Source: Deltaproteobacteria bacterium UBA7527 (GTDB lineage: Bacteria; Desulfobacterota; Syntrophorhabdia; Syntrophorhabdales; Syntrophorhabdaceae). From it: DNA of 9,202 bases. Below the pieces are notes generated by a model that was not told the origin of the DNA, made no database searches, and worked only from the letters and a program-made list of their open reading frames with translations. Made by a program: the position numbers and the translations under genes. Shown here piece by piece: positions 1 through 5,409 of this stretch. The number at the start of each line of letters is the position of its first letter. The first letter of the stretch is position 1. The DNA lies in assembly GCA_002478225.1 (NCBI GenBank), contig DLMV01000060.1:16560-25761 (forward strand). Direction: 5' to 3'.

Positions 1-429
1 ATCCACCTCGGGGTTGAACCGCGGGTCTGAATAGGCGTCATTGATGATGATCGGATCGCCGCTCGTGAATACGGCCCCTGCTATCCCCGCGCTGTTAGGG
101 AACCTGATCTCGTTCACTTCTTCTCCCTGGAGGATCCTCGAAAAGAGCTCCTTCGACTCTTTATCATTCAAAAAGAGCGTGCCTCTGTCGGCATTTATCG
201 CCTCGGTTGTTATCTCGATCATCCGGCTTAAGAGCTCGTTCAATTGGATCGTGTCGGAGATCTTTTTTGAGACCTCGAGGAGCGCCGTCAGCTTTGCCAG
301 CACATCGGAGATCTTCAGGAGGAATTCCTCTCGGTCTGCCTCGCTAAGCCCGTCGAGGATGTTCTTGATGTCTTCCTGCTGGAGCCTCCGCTCCAGTATC
401 CTGTTCACAATATCGAACTTTATATCCAT
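1..429 (-). CDS. GAF-domain signalling protein, N-terminal part (runs off left edge)
   Basis: Reading the minus strand from the ATG at 429 gives an uninterrupted frame of 143 codons that reaches the window edge without a stop. Residues 1-60 are a charged, helix-rich, coiled-coil-like segment (ILERRLQQED, EADREEFLLKISDVL). From about residue 62 a GAF domain begins (LNELLSRMIEITTEAINADRGTLF), with the typical later block SAGIAGAVFTSGDPIIINDAY and SDPRFNP at 113-140. GAF domains bind small ligands or cofactors and regulate an attached output domain. The output domain lies outside the window. By resemblance to GAF-cyclases, and given the class III cyclase downstream, a nucleotide cyclase is possible, but a kinase or HD-GYP output is equally open. 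The start is fixed by the first in-frame ATG after an AT-rich leader; the ribosome binding site is weak. The plus-strand frame here is only its antisense. Confidence 0.85.
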   Translation of the reverse strand, partial: MDIKFDIVNRILERRLQQEDIKNILDGLSEADREEFLLKISDVLAKLTALLEVSKKISDTIQLNELLSRMIEITTEAINADRGTLFLNDKESKELFSRILQGEEVNEIRFPNSAGIAGAVFTSGDPIIINDAYSDPRFNPEVD

Positions 430-449
430 AGCTTTATCATCCAGGCACT

Positions 450-479
450 ATTATATATTAGTCAGGACTATATTTTAAA
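450..479 (-). promoter_or_regulatory. Candidate sigma70-type promoter for the GAF gene
   Basis: On the minus strand a perfect TATAAT (450-455) lies 18 bases from TTTAAA (474-479, four of six matches to the -35 consensus). It would start transcription about 14 bases before the ATG at 429. The region is AT-rich in general, so the match could be chance. Confidence 0.35.
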
Positions 480-486
480 GGAGAAA

Positions 487-515
487 TTGACCTGCCTGCT
501 CTATAATGGTATAAT
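487..515 (+). promoter_or_regulatory. Sigma70-type promoter for the cytochrome gene
   Basis: TTGACC (487-492) is followed after exactly 17 bases by TATAAT (510-515). This is close to the ideal housekeeping promoter, and it stands about 20-25 bases upstream of the cytochrome ribosome binding site. A second TATAAT at 502-507 has only a 9-base gap to the same -35 box and is therefore less likely to be the functional one. Confidence 0.7.
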
Positions 516-533
516 GCAGAACTGATAATCTTC

Positions 534-540
534 GGAGGAG
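534..540 (+). promoter_or_regulatory. Ribosome binding site that decides the cytochrome start
   Basis: GGAGGAG directly abuts an ATG at 541 but stands 6-8 bases before the in-frame ATG at 547. Normal Shine-Dalgarno spacing therefore favours the second ATG. Confidence 0.6.
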
Positions 541-546
541 ATGACC

Positions 547-825
547 ATGAGGATATTGCTTGCATGCATGATCGGCGCTGCGTTTCTTATTGCATCCGTA
601 ATCCCATCAACGGGCCAGGAAAAGGTCGACGCCAAGGCCTTGTTCGAGGCCAAATGCAGCGGCTGCCATAAAGCGGACAGGGCAACATCGCTGAAGAAAA
701 CGCCCAAGGAATGGCAGACCACGGTAACGAGGATGAAGGATGTCCGTAAAGCCCCGATCAACGACGGTGAGGCTGCGATCATCGCCAAGTATCTGAGCGA
801 AAATTACGGCAAGGAATCAAAATAA
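547..825 (+). CDS. Small periplasmic monoheme cytochrome c
   Basis: A 92-residue protein with one c-type heme attachment motif, CSGCH, at residues 37-41. Residues 1-23 form a signal peptide (short basic start, hydrophobic stretch ILLACMIGAAFLIASVI, then PSTG before a likely cleavage), so the mature protein of about 69 residues would be exported and hemylated in the periplasm. The downstream TPKEWQTTVTRMKD segment (52-65) offers Met63 as the probable distal heme ligand. The C-terminal helix IIAKYLSENYG is typical of small class I cytochromes c, the kind that shuttles electrons. No partner enzyme lies next to it, so the redox partner is unknown. The start at 547 is preferred over the ATG at 541 because the GGAGGAG is too close to the latter; the difference is two residues. 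The gene converges with the M50 protease, with 9 bases between the stops. Confidence 0.88.
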   Translation: MRILLACMIGAAFLIASVIPSTGQEKVDAKALFEAKCSGCHKADRATSLKKTPKEWQTTVTRMKDVRKAPINDGEAAIIAKYLSENYGKESK

Positions 826-834
826 TCGTATTGC

Positions 835-1458
835 TCAGCCGAGCAGGAGCCCGATCATCGACCAGATGATCCATTTAAAGAAGGCGATGATGGGGTTCAG
901 GATGCCAAGATAAAGCAGACCCAGTATAATGAACATCCCGTAAGGCTCAAGCCTCATAAGCGAATACTGGAATCGCCTCGAAGTAAAACCCATGAGCACC
1001 TTTGACCCGTCGAGCGGCGGGATGGGGATCAGATTGAACGCTGCGAGCATGATGTTGATCTGCGCTGCATAGTAAAAAAGAAGAAATACCGGCGTACCCG
1101 GCAGCGGCTCCACAACCCTGAGAAGCAGCAAGGAAAAGAAGGCGAGTATGATGTTCGCTGCTATACCGGCCGCAGAGACAAAGATAAGCCCCTTCCTCTC
1201 GTCGCGGAGGTTGTCAAAATTGACCGGGACAGGCTTTGCCCATCCAAAACCGATGAGGAAAAGGGCGATCGTCCCGATGGGGTCGATATGCTTCCGCGGG
1301 TCAAGGGTCAATCTCCCAAGCCATTTGGCTGTAGGGTCCCCCATCTTATAGGCGACCCATCCGTGGGCAAGCTCATGGATGATTATTGAATAGAGCAGCG
1401 GTATGGCGACAAGAAGAAATGTCAGAGGATCCTCAAAGAGTAGGCGTACAAGTCCCAT
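835..1458 (-). CDS. Site-2-type (M50) membrane zinc metalloprotease
   Basis: A 207-residue, highly hydrophobic protein. The zinc-binding HELAH motif is at residues 28-32 inside the first membrane segment, and the third zinc ligand is in the second signature NLIPIPPLDGSK (142-153, Asp150). Hydrophobic segments lie around 12-32, 60-73, 90-115, 122-156 and 175-205. Length and order fit the small M50 'site-2 protease family' subgroup that lacks PDZ and CBS domains. Family members cut substrates within the membrane, often in regulated signalling, but the substrate of this subgroup is generally not known and the context here does not reveal it. The ATG at 1458 is chosen: the only alternative is a TTG at 1473 (five more residues), beyond which the frame is stopped. 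Neither has a good Shine-Dalgarno sequence. It is transcribed divergently from the cyclase. Confidence 0.9.
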   Translation of the reverse strand: MGLVRLLFEDPLTFLLVAIPLLYSIIIHELAHGWVAYKMGDPTAKWLGRLTLDPRKHIDPIGTIALFLIGFGWAKPVPVNFDNLRDERKGLIFVSAAGIAANIILAFFSLLLLRVVEPLPGTPVFLLFYYAAQINIMLAAFNLIPIPPLDGSKVLMGFTSRRFQYSLMRLEPYGMFIILGLLYLGILNPIIAFFKWIIWSMIGLLLG

Positions 1459-1472
1459 AAGTAACGGACACA

Positions 1473-1501
1473 AGTATCACATATGCGGGCTGCAAAAGCA
1501 A
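1473..1501 (-). promoter_or_regulatory. Candidate promoter for the M50 protease gene
   Basis: On the minus strand, TGT followed by GATACT (1473-1478) makes an extended -10, and TTGCTT (1496-1501) is 17 bases away. It would start transcription about 8 bases before the ATG at 1458, which would exclude the TTG at 1473 as start. The individual boxes are weak matches. Confidence 0.3.
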
Positions 1502-1560
1502 TCCAAAACGGCAGGAAGACCCTGCAAACCTACAAAGGCATTCGCCACAGATAACTCTCA

Positions 1561-1590
1561 TTGACAAAAACATATGCACATGATAAAAAT
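1561..1590 (+). promoter_or_regulatory. Candidate promoter for the cyclase gene, inside an inverted repeat
   Basis: A perfect -35 box TTGACA (1561-1566) is followed by the AT-rich stretch TAAAAAT at 1584-1590, where TAAAAA (17-base gap) or AAAAAT (18-base gap) could act as a mediocre -10. The arms TCTCATT (1556-1562) and AATGAGA (1588-1594) form a 7-base inverted repeat that encloses the two boxes, which is a plausible repressor or activator site. The leader would be about 65 bases long. Confidence 0.45.
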
Positions 1591-1642
1591 GAGAATCTTG
1601 ATAGACTTTAAAACCGAAATGATGATCATGTCGACGTCTGTC

Positions 1643-1650
1643 AAGGGAGG
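1643..1650 (+). promoter_or_regulatory. Ribosome binding site of the cyclase gene
   Basis: AAGGGAGG stands 11 bases before the ATG at 1662, slightly long but strong. No other in-frame start lies at a better distance. Confidence 0.6.
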
Positions 1651-1661
1651 CAGTCCATTGC

Positions 1662-3626
1662 ATGAGTCCTCCTGACGACAAACTCCCGGAATTACCGGGG
1701 ATAGAACTTGAGACAACGCTTGGCGGGGCATGGGTAACACGTTTCCGGAATACTGTCATCCGCAACCTCGAGCTCATCTTCATCCTTATCATCGCCTTAC
1801 TGATCCTCCTTCTCTTCTTCTTCATCCCTTACAAGTTCGCCTTTCTGAACCTCTTCTATCTCCCCGTCCTGCTTGCCGCTTATTTCCTCGGCAAGAGGAA
1901 ATCGCTCCTTGCGAGCCTCCACATCATACTCCTTGTGGCGCTCACCGCCCTTATAAGACCTGAGTGGTTCACCAGCCCCGGGATAACGCTCAGCACCATG
2001 GTCATGATCACCATCTGGGGAGGATTTCTCGTCCTCACCAGCATTGTTATCGGTTCCCTGCAGGAACGCATATCAAAAGGCTTTACAGAGACGCGCCGCC
2101 TTTATGAGGAGCTGAAGAGAAGCCGCGTCATCGAGGAGATGAAAGAAAAGGTGGAAAAGACCCTGTATACCACCATGGACCCGGTCGTCGCCAAGCTTGC
2201 AACAGAAGGCAAGATCCGGATCGAAAAACGCGAGATAACGATCATGTTCTGCGACCTCACAGACTTCACTACCTATTCAGATCAGAATGCGCCCGATATC
2301 GTCCTCGATGAGCTCAACAGGTTCATTGGCCAGATAGAACCGGTCATCGATCTGTTTCGCGGCCATATCGACAAGTACATGGGCGACGGCGTCATGGTAG
2401 AGTTCGGCGCGCCGATAGATTATGCCCAGCACGCTGTCATGGCCGTCCTTGCCGGCATCAAGATACAGGAAAGGCTGAAAGATACGGCAATACCCTGGCG
2501 CCTTCGGATCGGCATAGCAACAGGCAATGCTATCGTCGGCATGATGGGCGTCAAGAGACAGGCATACAGCGCGATCGGCGACAAGGTAAATGTGGCAAAG
2601 CGCCTCGAGGAGATCTGCGAGCCGGATAAGATCTATATCGATGAAGCTACCTACCGGATGGTTGAGCCCTTTATCAATGTCACCAAAGTCCGCAATATGA
2701 GCTACAGCCGACAGTCAGACAAAGATCTGCTGGAACAATTAAGGGTCCTTGAAGGAAGGATGGTAGAAGAAGGCGAGAGCGCTGAGCTGCTTTACCAGAT
2801 GGGAAGAATGCACTTTGGGCTGCACGACGTCAGTGCTGCCATCTCCTGTTTTGAACATGCGCTGACCATAGACCCCGACAACACCGAGATACGGCTTGCC
2901 TACGCAGATGCAAACCTGAAGAAGGATGAATACGAAAAGATCCAGCTAAAAGGAAAGCTTCACAAGATCTCGGTGTTTGAGGTAAAGGGGATCAAAAGCA
3001 GGTGGCACGACCCGAGCATCATCCCTTCATCATTGGTTGCAAAGTACCGCAATATAGAAAAAGGCATCAAGGCGCCTTTTGACGAGATTCTCGCCGTGGA
3101 ATCCCTTGACGGCTCCATCGGAAGGGGTCTTCTCACGGGCATGCTCTCTTACGCAATAGCAGACCACCTGAAGCTGAACGAAGACCTGAAACAGACGATC
3201 CTCCAGGCAGGATTGCTCCAGGACCTGGGGAAAGAGGCTGTTCCCCATCATATCCTCAACCGGCCCGCGAGCCTCACGGAACAGGAGATCAAGCTCATAG
3301 AAAGATATGTTGTGGAGAGCGTTGCCATATTAAAACGACTCGGCTACGTCGACGAGACGCTCCTCGATATCGTCAAGCACCACCATGAAATGTGGAACGG
3401 CAACGGCTACCCTGATAGACTCGAGGGAGAAGCGATCCCGATCGGATCCCGTATAACTTCCATCGCAGAGGTATACTGCGCGATGACATCATGGCGGCCA
3501 TACCGCGGCTCGTGGGATGCCCGCCTTGCCGTCAACGAACTCAAGAAAAATACAGAAAAGGGCTATTACGATCCAAAAGTGGCGGATGCCCTTTTTGAGA
3601 TCCTCAAAGAGAACGTACCGGGATAA
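1662..3626 (+). CDS. Membrane class III adenylate/guanylate cyclase with TPR-like region and degenerate HD-GYP domain
   Basis: A 654-residue protein. Residues about 36-57, 60-76, 82-99 and 110-131 are four hydrophobic segments with short loops, a compact membrane sensor region. A helical linker (133-170) leads to a class III cyclase domain (190-340) with both metal-binding Asp residues (D198 in FCDLTDF, D242 in MGDGV), the base-selecting Lys238, Ser303 at the second base-selecting position (AYSAIGD), and the transition-state residues Asn310 and Arg314 (VNVAKRLE). It should therefore be active. ATP rather than GTP is the likelier substrate, but Ser303 does not settle this. Residues 376-409 look like a TPR. 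Residues 487-650 align by eye with HD-GYP (HHHEMWNGNGYP at 573-584), but the HD pair reads Gln520-Asp521, the next His position is Tyr549, and the usual DVFDA block reads EVYCA (603-607). Cyclic-di-GMP hydrolysis is therefore doubtful, and this part is more likely a binding or regulatory module. The next gene downstream is an atypical response regulator. Confidence 0.9.
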   Translation: MSPPDDKLPELPGIELETTLGGAWVTRFRNTVIRNLELIFILIIALLILLLFFFIPYKFAFLNLFYLPVLLAAYFLGKRKSLLASLHIILLVALTALIRPEWFTSPGITLSTMVMITIWGGFLVLTSIVIGSLQERISKGFTETRRLYEELKRSRVIEEMKEKVEKTLYTTMDPVVAKLATEGKIRIEKREITIMFCDLTDFTTYSDQNAPDIVLDELNRFIGQIEPVIDLFRGHIDKYMGDGVMVEFGAPIDYAQHAVMAVLAGIKIQERLKDTAIPWRLRIGIATGNAIVGMMGVKRQAYSAIGDKVNVAKRLEEICEPDKIYIDEATYRMVEPFINVTKVRNMSYSRQSDKDLLEQLRVLEGRMVEEGESAELLYQMGRMHFGLHDVSAAISCFEHALTIDPDNTEIRLAYADANLKKDEYEKIQLKGKLHKISVFEVKGIKSRWHDPSIIPSSLVAKYRNIEKGIKAPFDEILAVESLDGSIGRGLLTGMLSYAIADHLKLNEDLKQTILQAGLLQDLGKEAVPHHILNRPASLTEQEIKLIERYVVESVAILKRLGYVDETLLDIVKHHHEMWNGNGYPDRLEGEAIPIGSRITSIAEVYCAMTSWRPYRGSWDARLAVNELKKNTEKGYYDPKVADALFEILKENVPG

Positions 3627-3651
3627 AGAAGGCTCACAGCCCATAGCTAAT

Positions 3652-3714
3652 CGTATACCGCATTTCGTATATCGTATATCGAAATGGAGAGCAAAATCCG
3701 AAGCACGAATATCC
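3652..3714 (+). repeat. Degenerate 7-base tandem repeats downstream of the cyclase
   Basis: Two runs of heptamers. The first (3652-3686) reads CGTATAC, CGCATTT, CGTATAT, CGTATAT, CGAAATG. The second (3694-3714) reads AAATCCG, AAGCACG, AATATCC. The period is 7 throughout each run. The CGTATAT type resembles the CGTAATT tract at 9127-9154. Confidence 0.8.
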
Positions 3715-3762
3715 AGGCAAAAAAATATTCAAGATCAGGTTTTTGACCCCTTTGCTCTGCTT

Positions 3763-3818
3763 GTCACATTTTCCGGCACTTTCGTCACATAACTATGTAT
3801 CTGATCTCTTTGTCGCAT
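3763..3818 (+). promoter_or_regulatory. Three direct GTCRCAT repeats upstream of the response regulator
   Basis: GTCACAT occurs at 3763-3769 and 3784-3790, and GTCGCAT at 3812-3818, all in the same orientation, with start-to-start distances of 21 and 28 bases. The last copy is followed immediately by TATAGT (3822-3827), a possible -10 box. The copies could be binding sites for a regulator of the response regulator gene. The distances are also multiples of 7, so they may be decayed remains of the heptamer repeats seen elsewhere in the window. Confidence 0.3.
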
Positions 3819-3868
3819 TATTATAGTTTCGCTAACGATCGCCGCATATAAATTCTGTTCATGAGGGC

Positions 3869-3872
3869 GGAG
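3869..3872 (+). promoter_or_regulatory. Ribosome binding site fixing a TTG start
   Basis: GGAG lies 8 bases before the TTG at 3881. The nearby ATG at 3861 is in another frame and meets a stop after seven codons, so the TTG is the start consistent with an intact receiver domain. Confidence 0.6.
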
Positions 3873-3880
3873 AAAAAGAT

Positions 3881-4582
3881 TTGAAGATCAAGATTCTTCT
3901 TGCCGAGAACCAAAATATCGTGAGGGAAGGTCTTTGCTCTCTTATCAGTAAACAACCTGATTTCGAACTGGTTGGGGAGGCAAAAAACGGACGCACGGCG
4001 ATCGATCTTGCAAATAAACTGCTGCCCCATATCGTCATCATGAATCTGCAGATACCGGAGCTTAACGGCGTTGAAGCTGCGAAATATATCAATAAGAACC
4101 TGCCGGACATTAAGGTTATTGTCCTCACGGGATATTGCGATAACAGGTTCGTGACCGAGATGGTCAAGGCAGGGGCAAGAGGGTATCTTGATAAAGATTG
4201 TTCATTTAATGAGCTTATCCATGCCATCAATGTGGTACTTGAGGATAAGTTCTATCTGAGTCCGACGGTAACGGGCGGCGTGCTTAAAGATTATCTCAAA
4301 TATTTAACAGGAAAGAACGCTCTCCCGGTTGACAAACTTACGCCCAGAGAACGTCAAGTTTTAAGATTAATCGCTGAAGGAAAGTCGATGAAACAGATCT
4401 CTTCACATCTCAATCTCAGTGTAAAAACGGTCGAGATCCATCGCCGCAAAGTTATGGATAAGCTGAGCATCAACAGCCTGGCTGAGCTTACTAAGTATGC
4501 CATAACAGAGGGCCTTATTCCGTTCGATCTGCAACACCCTCCGTTTCACCAATCCCATATCTACCACCATCCATTGGCGTAA
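3881..4582 (+). CDS. NarL/FixJ-type response regulator with a non-canonical receiver (Asp to Asn)
   Basis: A 233-residue DNA-binding regulator. Residues 1-125 form a receiver domain in which Thr83 and Lys105 are kept, but the phospho-acceptor position reads Asn55 (IVIMNLQIPELNG instead of the usual MDxxMP) and the acidic pocket reads Glu9-Asn10 instead of a pair of acids. Aspartyl phosphorylation therefore looks impossible; the protein may be constitutively active or respond to another signal. Residues 153-213 form a full LuxR-type helix-turn-helix (LTPRERQVLRLIAEGKS, then NLSVKTVEIHRRKVMDKL). The C-terminal tail after 213 contains five His residues in about 12 and is not part of the family core. 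No histidine kinase is present nearby. It starts with TTG and ends 115 bases upstream of gspG, in the same direction, so the secretion genes are a natural regulatory target, but this is inferred only from position. Confidence 0.9.
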   Translation: MKIKILLAENQNIVREGLCSLISKQPDFELVGEAKNGRTAIDLANKLLPHIVIMNLQIPELNGVEAAKYINKNLPDIKVIVLTGYCDNRFVTEMVKAGARGYLDKDCSFNELIHAINVVLEDKFYLSPTVTGGVLKDYLKYLTGKNALPVDKLTPRERQVLRLIAEGKSMKQISSHLNLSVKTVEIHRRKVMDKLSINSLAELTKYAITEGLIPFDLQHPPFHQSHIYHHPLA

Positions 4583-4697
4583 CTTAAATACTCCATTTCT
4601 CTTACAAGTCATAAGGATTTGGTTTATTTACATCTCAATTCAAAATGTACAAATATGTATGCGTTTGCACACCCGTTCAGCACAAGACAAGACAAAG

Positions 4698-5159
4698 ATG
4701 CTCCGGCGTCACGAGAATGGAGGCGCTACGGCGGTAGCCTGTCGTTATTATACGTTAAGCAGAAAAGGCTTTACCCTCATTGAACTGCTTGTTGTCCTCG
4801 TGATCTTTGGTCTGCTTGCGGCGCTTGTTGCCCCAAAGATCTTTCCTAAGCTTGGAAAAGGAAAACAGGCCGCTGCAAAGGCACAGATCGGCCTGCTCGA
4901 ACAGAGCCTCGACCAGTTCAGGCTCGATACAGGGAGGTATCCCACCACACAAGAGGGCATGGGCGCCCTGACAACAAATCCCGGCATCGAAAGATGGGAT
5001 GGACCTTATCTTAAAAAAGGCATGCCCTACGACCCCTGGGGGAGACCCTACCATTACGCATCACCGGGCACACACGGGGAATACGACCTTTATTCATATG
5101 GCAGGGACGGCGCGCCCGGAGGCGAAGGCGAAGATGCGGATATCGTAAGCTGGGAATGA
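4698..5159 (+). CDS. gspG: Type II secretion major pseudopilin GspG
   Basis: From the ATG at 4698 the protein has 153 residues. A prepilin peptidase site SRKG|FTLIELLVVLVIFGLLAA lies at residues 21-42: cleavage and N-methylation after Gly24 would leave Phe25 as residue +1 and Glu29 as the diagnostic +5. The mature part carries the GspG hallmarks DTGRYPTTQEGMGAL, GPYLKK, PYDPWGRPYHY and the C-terminal calcium loop YDLYSYGRDG to GEDADIVSW (129-152) with conserved Asp130, Asp137 and Asp148. These separate it from type IV pilins. It is the main subunit of the periplasmic pseudopilus. The start is uncertain: an in-frame ATG at 4659 gives a 37-residue leader, 4698 gives 24, and even that is long for the family. 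A GGAGG at 4719-4723 has no standard in-frame start behind it. Next gene: gspE, after a repeat-filled gap. Confidence 0.93.
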   Translation: MLRRHENGGATAVACRYYTLSRKGFTLIELLVVLVIFGLLAALVAPKIFPKLGKGKQAAAKAQIGLLEQSLDQFRLDTGRYPTTQEGMGALTTNPGIERWDGPYLKKGMPYDPWGRPYHYASPGTHGEYDLYSYGRDGAPGGEGEDADIVSWE

Positions 5160-5165
5160 TAAAGG

Positions 5166-5200
5166 CAGTCGTCAGTCGTTAGTCGTCAGCAGGCAGTAGA
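5166..5200 (+). repeat. GTCGTCA-type heptamer tandem repeat between gspG and gspE
   Basis: Five consecutive 7-base units: CAGTCGT, CAGTCGT, TAGTCGT, CAGCAGG, CAGTAGA. The unit is a rotation of GTCGTCA, the same heptamer that recurs, in the same orientation, at 9052-9072 in the end of gspI. The following GTGAAAA (5202-5208) matches the GTGAAAG family seen at 8107, 8189 and 9166. Confidence 0.85.
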
Positions 5201-5210
5201 TGTGAAAAGT

Positions 5211-5279
5211 GTCATTGCGAGGAGCGAAAAGACGCGGCAATCTCACTGACAGGATCGCACGGCTCCGCCTCGCGATGAC
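5211..5279 (+). repeat. Palindromic intergenic element (about 69 bases)
   Basis: The ends GTCATTGCGAGG (5211-5222) and CCTCGCGATGAC (5268-5279) are complementary over 12 bases with one T-G wobble, and the stem can continue with AGC and GCT after a 3-base bulge. I recognise this type of end from dispersed palindromic repeats that occur in many copies in diverse bacterial genomes and are often mistranslated as peptides such as SLRAKR...LAMT; I cannot assign a family name. Only one copy is present here, flanked by heptamer tracts on both sides. The frame of gspE happens to be open through it. Confidence 0.75.
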
Positions 5280-5300
5280 AATACAATTAAGAAACTTGTT

Positions 5301-5380
5301 CCTCGCACCTCACTCCTCGATGTATCTGACCAGCATCGAGCAACGAGTGACGAGCATCGAGCATCCAGTGACAAGTATTG
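5301..5380 (+). repeat. Heptamer tandem repeats before gspE (CCTCACT and AGCATCG types)
   Basis: First run 5301-5321: CCTCGCA, CCTCACT, CCTCGAT. After a short break a second run covers 5332-5380: AGCATCG, AGCAACG, AGTGACG, AGCATCG, AGCATCC, AGTGACA, AGTATTG. Because three heptamers equal seven codons, the second run translated in the gspE frame gives a 7-residue repeat (TSIEQRV, TSIEHPV, TSIEKAG). Confidence 0.85.
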
Positions 5381-5409
5381 AAAAGGCAGGTTTTTTAAGA
5401 CTGGAAGAT

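Noticed and set aside
41..478. Plus-strand open frame of 145 codons at the left edge
   Set aside because: It is the antisense of the GAF gene, whose minus-strand translation has clear domain features; the plus-strand product is Ser-rich and without recognisable motifs.
501..788. Minus-strand open frame opposite the cytochrome gene
   Set aside because: The plus strand has a promoter, ribosome binding site, signal peptide and CxxCH motif; the antisense has none.
832..845. Small hairpin TGCTC / GAGCA between the converging genes as a terminator
   Set aside because: Only 5 base pairs, located at the end of the protease gene, with no good T-run on either side.
3861..3884. ATG at 3861 as start of the response regulator
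   Set aside because: It is out of frame with the receiver domain and stops after seven codons.
5211..5279. Palindromic element as a rho-independent terminator for gspG
   Set aside because: The stem ends are far apart, no T-run follows, and the ends match a dispersed repeat type better.
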